From CAZVFX01 sp964626565 (lineage in GTDB: Bacteria > Myxococcota_A > UBA9042 > CAIXZC01): a stretch of DNA of 13,371 nt. Where the stretch lies: assembly GCA_964626565.1 (NCBI GenBank), contig CAZVFX010000158.1, forward strand, positions 1 through 13,371, written 5' to 3'. Made by a program: the position numbers and the translations under genes. Below the pieces are notes generated by a model, which was given only the letters and a program-made list of their open reading frames with translations, did not search any database and had not been told where the DNA came from. Shown one piece after another: positions 12,361 to 13,371 of this stretch. Position 1 is the first letter of the stretch; every line of letters starts with the position of its first letter.

Positions 12361-12378
12361 TTGACGCCGGGCAGTCAA
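12351..12378 (-). promoter_or_regulatory. Promoter of vapBC
   Basis: On the minus strand, TTGACT (12378-12373), a 16-bp spacer and TATACC (12356-12351). The -35 box is 5/6 to consensus and the -10 box lies inside the palindromic operator, so a bound repressor would block it. A second perfect inverted repeat, GTCAAG (12374-12379) with CTTGAC (12385-12390), overlaps the -35 box. Confidence 0.5.
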
Positions 12379-12386
12379 GGATTTCT

Positions 12387-12415
12387 TGACCCGGGTTGGC
12401 AGAGCATGCTCTAGT
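12387..12415 (+). promoter_or_regulatory. Candidate promoter of the MBL-fold hydrolase
   Basis: TTGACC (12387-12392), a 17-bp spacer and TCTAGT (12410-12415) precede ATG 12454. The -35 box shares the CTTGAC arm of the inverted repeat at 12374-12390, so the divergent vapBC and hydrolase promoters overlap at their -35 ends. Confidence 0.4.
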
Positions 12416-12453
12416 GATTTCGGCGGCAATGGACGCACCGCCGGAAGGAGAAA

Positions 12454-13128
12454 ATGTACAAGAATATCGCTGAGGGGATCTATCTGGTGGGCGGGGGCGG
12501 TTATACAGGGTCTTCCGATTGTCTGGTCTACGCTCTGGACCTTGGGGACGCGGTGCTTGTTGACTGCGGCTGTGGGCCGGGGTGGGAGCGCCTGGGTGCG
12601 AACATGTCCGAGGCCGGTATCGACCCGGCGCATCTGCACACCCTCATGCTCACGCACATGCACGTGGATCACATAGGTGCGGCGCCTGCGGTCGCCCGGG
12701 ACACGGGTTGCCGGGTGGTGGCCCACGAATTGGACGCCGACCATATCGAGACAGGGGATTCGCGGCGCACTGCAGCCGGCTGGTACGGCATGCGGCTTGA
12801 GCCGATGCAGGTGACCCACCGGTTGGAAAGGAAGGGCGGGGTTCTGGAGTTTTCAGAAGGGAAGTTGCACTACCTCCACACACCCGGGCACACCCCCGGT
12901 TCCATTGTCTGTTGGGTGGATACCCCGGACGTCGGCCGAGTCTTGTTCGGGCAGGATATCCACGGTCCGTTCAGCCCCGATTTCGACTCTGACATCGACC
13001 AGTGGCGGCAGAGTATGGGCGCGGTGCTGGACCTGAATGCCGACATTCTGTGTGAAGGCCACTACGGCATCTACGAGGGCAAGGACAAGGTCCGTTCATT
13101 TATCGAAGAGCAACTTCGCAGCCATTGA
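12454..13128 (+). CDS. Metallo-beta-lactamase-fold hydrolase
   Basis: Cytoplasmic MBL-fold metallohydrolase of 224 aa with no signal peptide. ATG 12454 follows GGAAGGAGAAA. It contains the complete di-metal motif set: THMHVDH (His68, His70, Asp72, His73), the third-motif His146 in HTPGHTPGS, Asp168 in FGQDIHG and His203 in EGHYG. VLVDCGCG (34-41) precedes the first metal motif, as is usual in the fold. The overall order and size fit the glyoxalase II-like or general MBL hydrolase group. The length is too short for flavodiiron proteins or RNase J, and it lacks the substrate-binding C-terminal domain of classic glyoxalase II. The substrate cannot be assigned. It is divergent from vapBC, with no functional partner next to it. 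Confidence 0.9.
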   Translation: MYKNIAEGIYLVGGGGYTGSSDCLVYALDLGDAVLVDCGCGPGWERLGANMSEAGIDPAHLHTLMLTHMHVDHIGAAPAVARDTGCRVVAHELDADHIETGDSRRTAAGWYGMRLEPMQVTHRLERKGGVLEFSEGKLHYLHTPGHTPGSIVCWVDTPDVGRVLFGQDIHGPFSPDFDSDIDQWRQSMGAVLDLNADILCEGHYGIYEGKDKVRSFIEEQLRSH

Positions 13129-13371
13129 CGCATCAGCGGCTGGCGTGAAGGTCGCGGGAATGGGGAGAGTTGCCGAGAGATTGCGGGGTCCTTCCACCTC
13201 CTCTGGCGAATCAAATCCAAATAGCGTGAGTGGGTGCGTCGGGGGTGTCAGGATGACAGTTCGGTAATTTGATGATCCGGGTGGAAATACCTCGACGCTG
13301 GGATCGTCGAGCAACTGATGCAACTGCCGCGCTTGCGGGACGAGATCCGACGCTGGCTGGCGCGCATCTAG
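13129..13371. other. Terminal region with weak coding signals on both strands
   Basis: On the plus strand, a frame ending in TAG at the last three bases reads WKYLDAGIVEQL, then MQLPRLRDEIRRWLARI. This looks like a protein C-terminus but is closed upstream by two TGA codons at 13270-13275. On the minus strand a frame is open from the window end to a stop at 13096, overlapping the end of the hydrolase gene by 33 bp. Neither can be assigned; one may be a gene fragment. Confidence 0.2.
13291..13311. repeat. Perfect 7-bp-arm inverted repeat after the MBL gene
   Basis: CTCGACG (13291-13297), loop CTGGGAT and CGTCGAG (13305-13311). It could be a factor-dependent terminator or a protein-binding site; no T-tract follows. 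Confidence 0.4.

Noticed and set aside
13180..13215. Possible member of the widespread intergenic repeat that reads STSSG or PFDKLRTSG in metagenome contigs
   Set aside because: Only a short stretch (LRGPSTSSGES in one frame) resembles it, and there is no second copy in the window.

Overview
The window looks like a piece of a GC-rich Gram-negative genome, most likely a myxobacterium-like or other former delta-proteobacterial lineage. This is inferred from the density of lipoproteins with acidic or Gly/Ser linkers, long arrays of Cys-rich CDDGNxCTxDxC repeats and a MopE-type CNGxDDNCDG motif. No rRNA, tRNA, CRISPR array or intact insertion sequence was seen.

Layout. Positions 1-2459 hold three small exported proteins. 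They are a plus-strand lipoprotein with a marine-type GCTDPEALNY motif and two beta-sandwich-like domains (22-1140), and a minus-strand pair (2459-2127, then 2101-1265) that probably forms an operon. A decayed copy of the 3' end of the first gene of that pair lies at 1160-1240, on the far side of the second gene. Positions 2600-9455 hold the centrepiece: two giant paralogous secreted or surface proteins (1029 and 1246 aa) read towards each other with 25 bp between them. They share an N-terminal Cys-rich region, a MopE-like motif, the same first four half-repeats, the same 75-residue insert and the same alternating two-phase Cys repeat. They end in different heads: an unassigned 16-Cys domain in the plus-strand gene and a complete C-type lectin domain with EPN and WND motifs in the minus-strand gene.

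Positions 9456-10242 are a long non-coding stretch with hairpins, a G-rich tract and a diverged inverted repeat. Positions 10243-11747 hold a predicted beta-rich envelope protein translationally linked to a small acidic lipoprotein that has no recognisable head. Positions 11744-12360 are a compact vapBC toxin-antitoxin operon with a perfect 8-bp-arm palindrome over its promoter. It is divergent from a metallo-beta-lactamase-fold hydrolase (12454-13128). The last 243 bp contain a hairpin and only weak coding signals.

Biological reading (inference). The region is a cell-surface protein island. The two large proteins look like stalk-plus-head molecules in which a common anchor and a disulfide-rich, Asp-rich and possibly metal-binding stalk present different tips. 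One tip is a predicted calcium-dependent, mannose-type sugar-binding lectin. The convergent arrangement of homologous stalks would allow an inversion that exchanges the heads. The vapBC module and the hydrolase are accessory genes with no visible functional link to the surface proteins.
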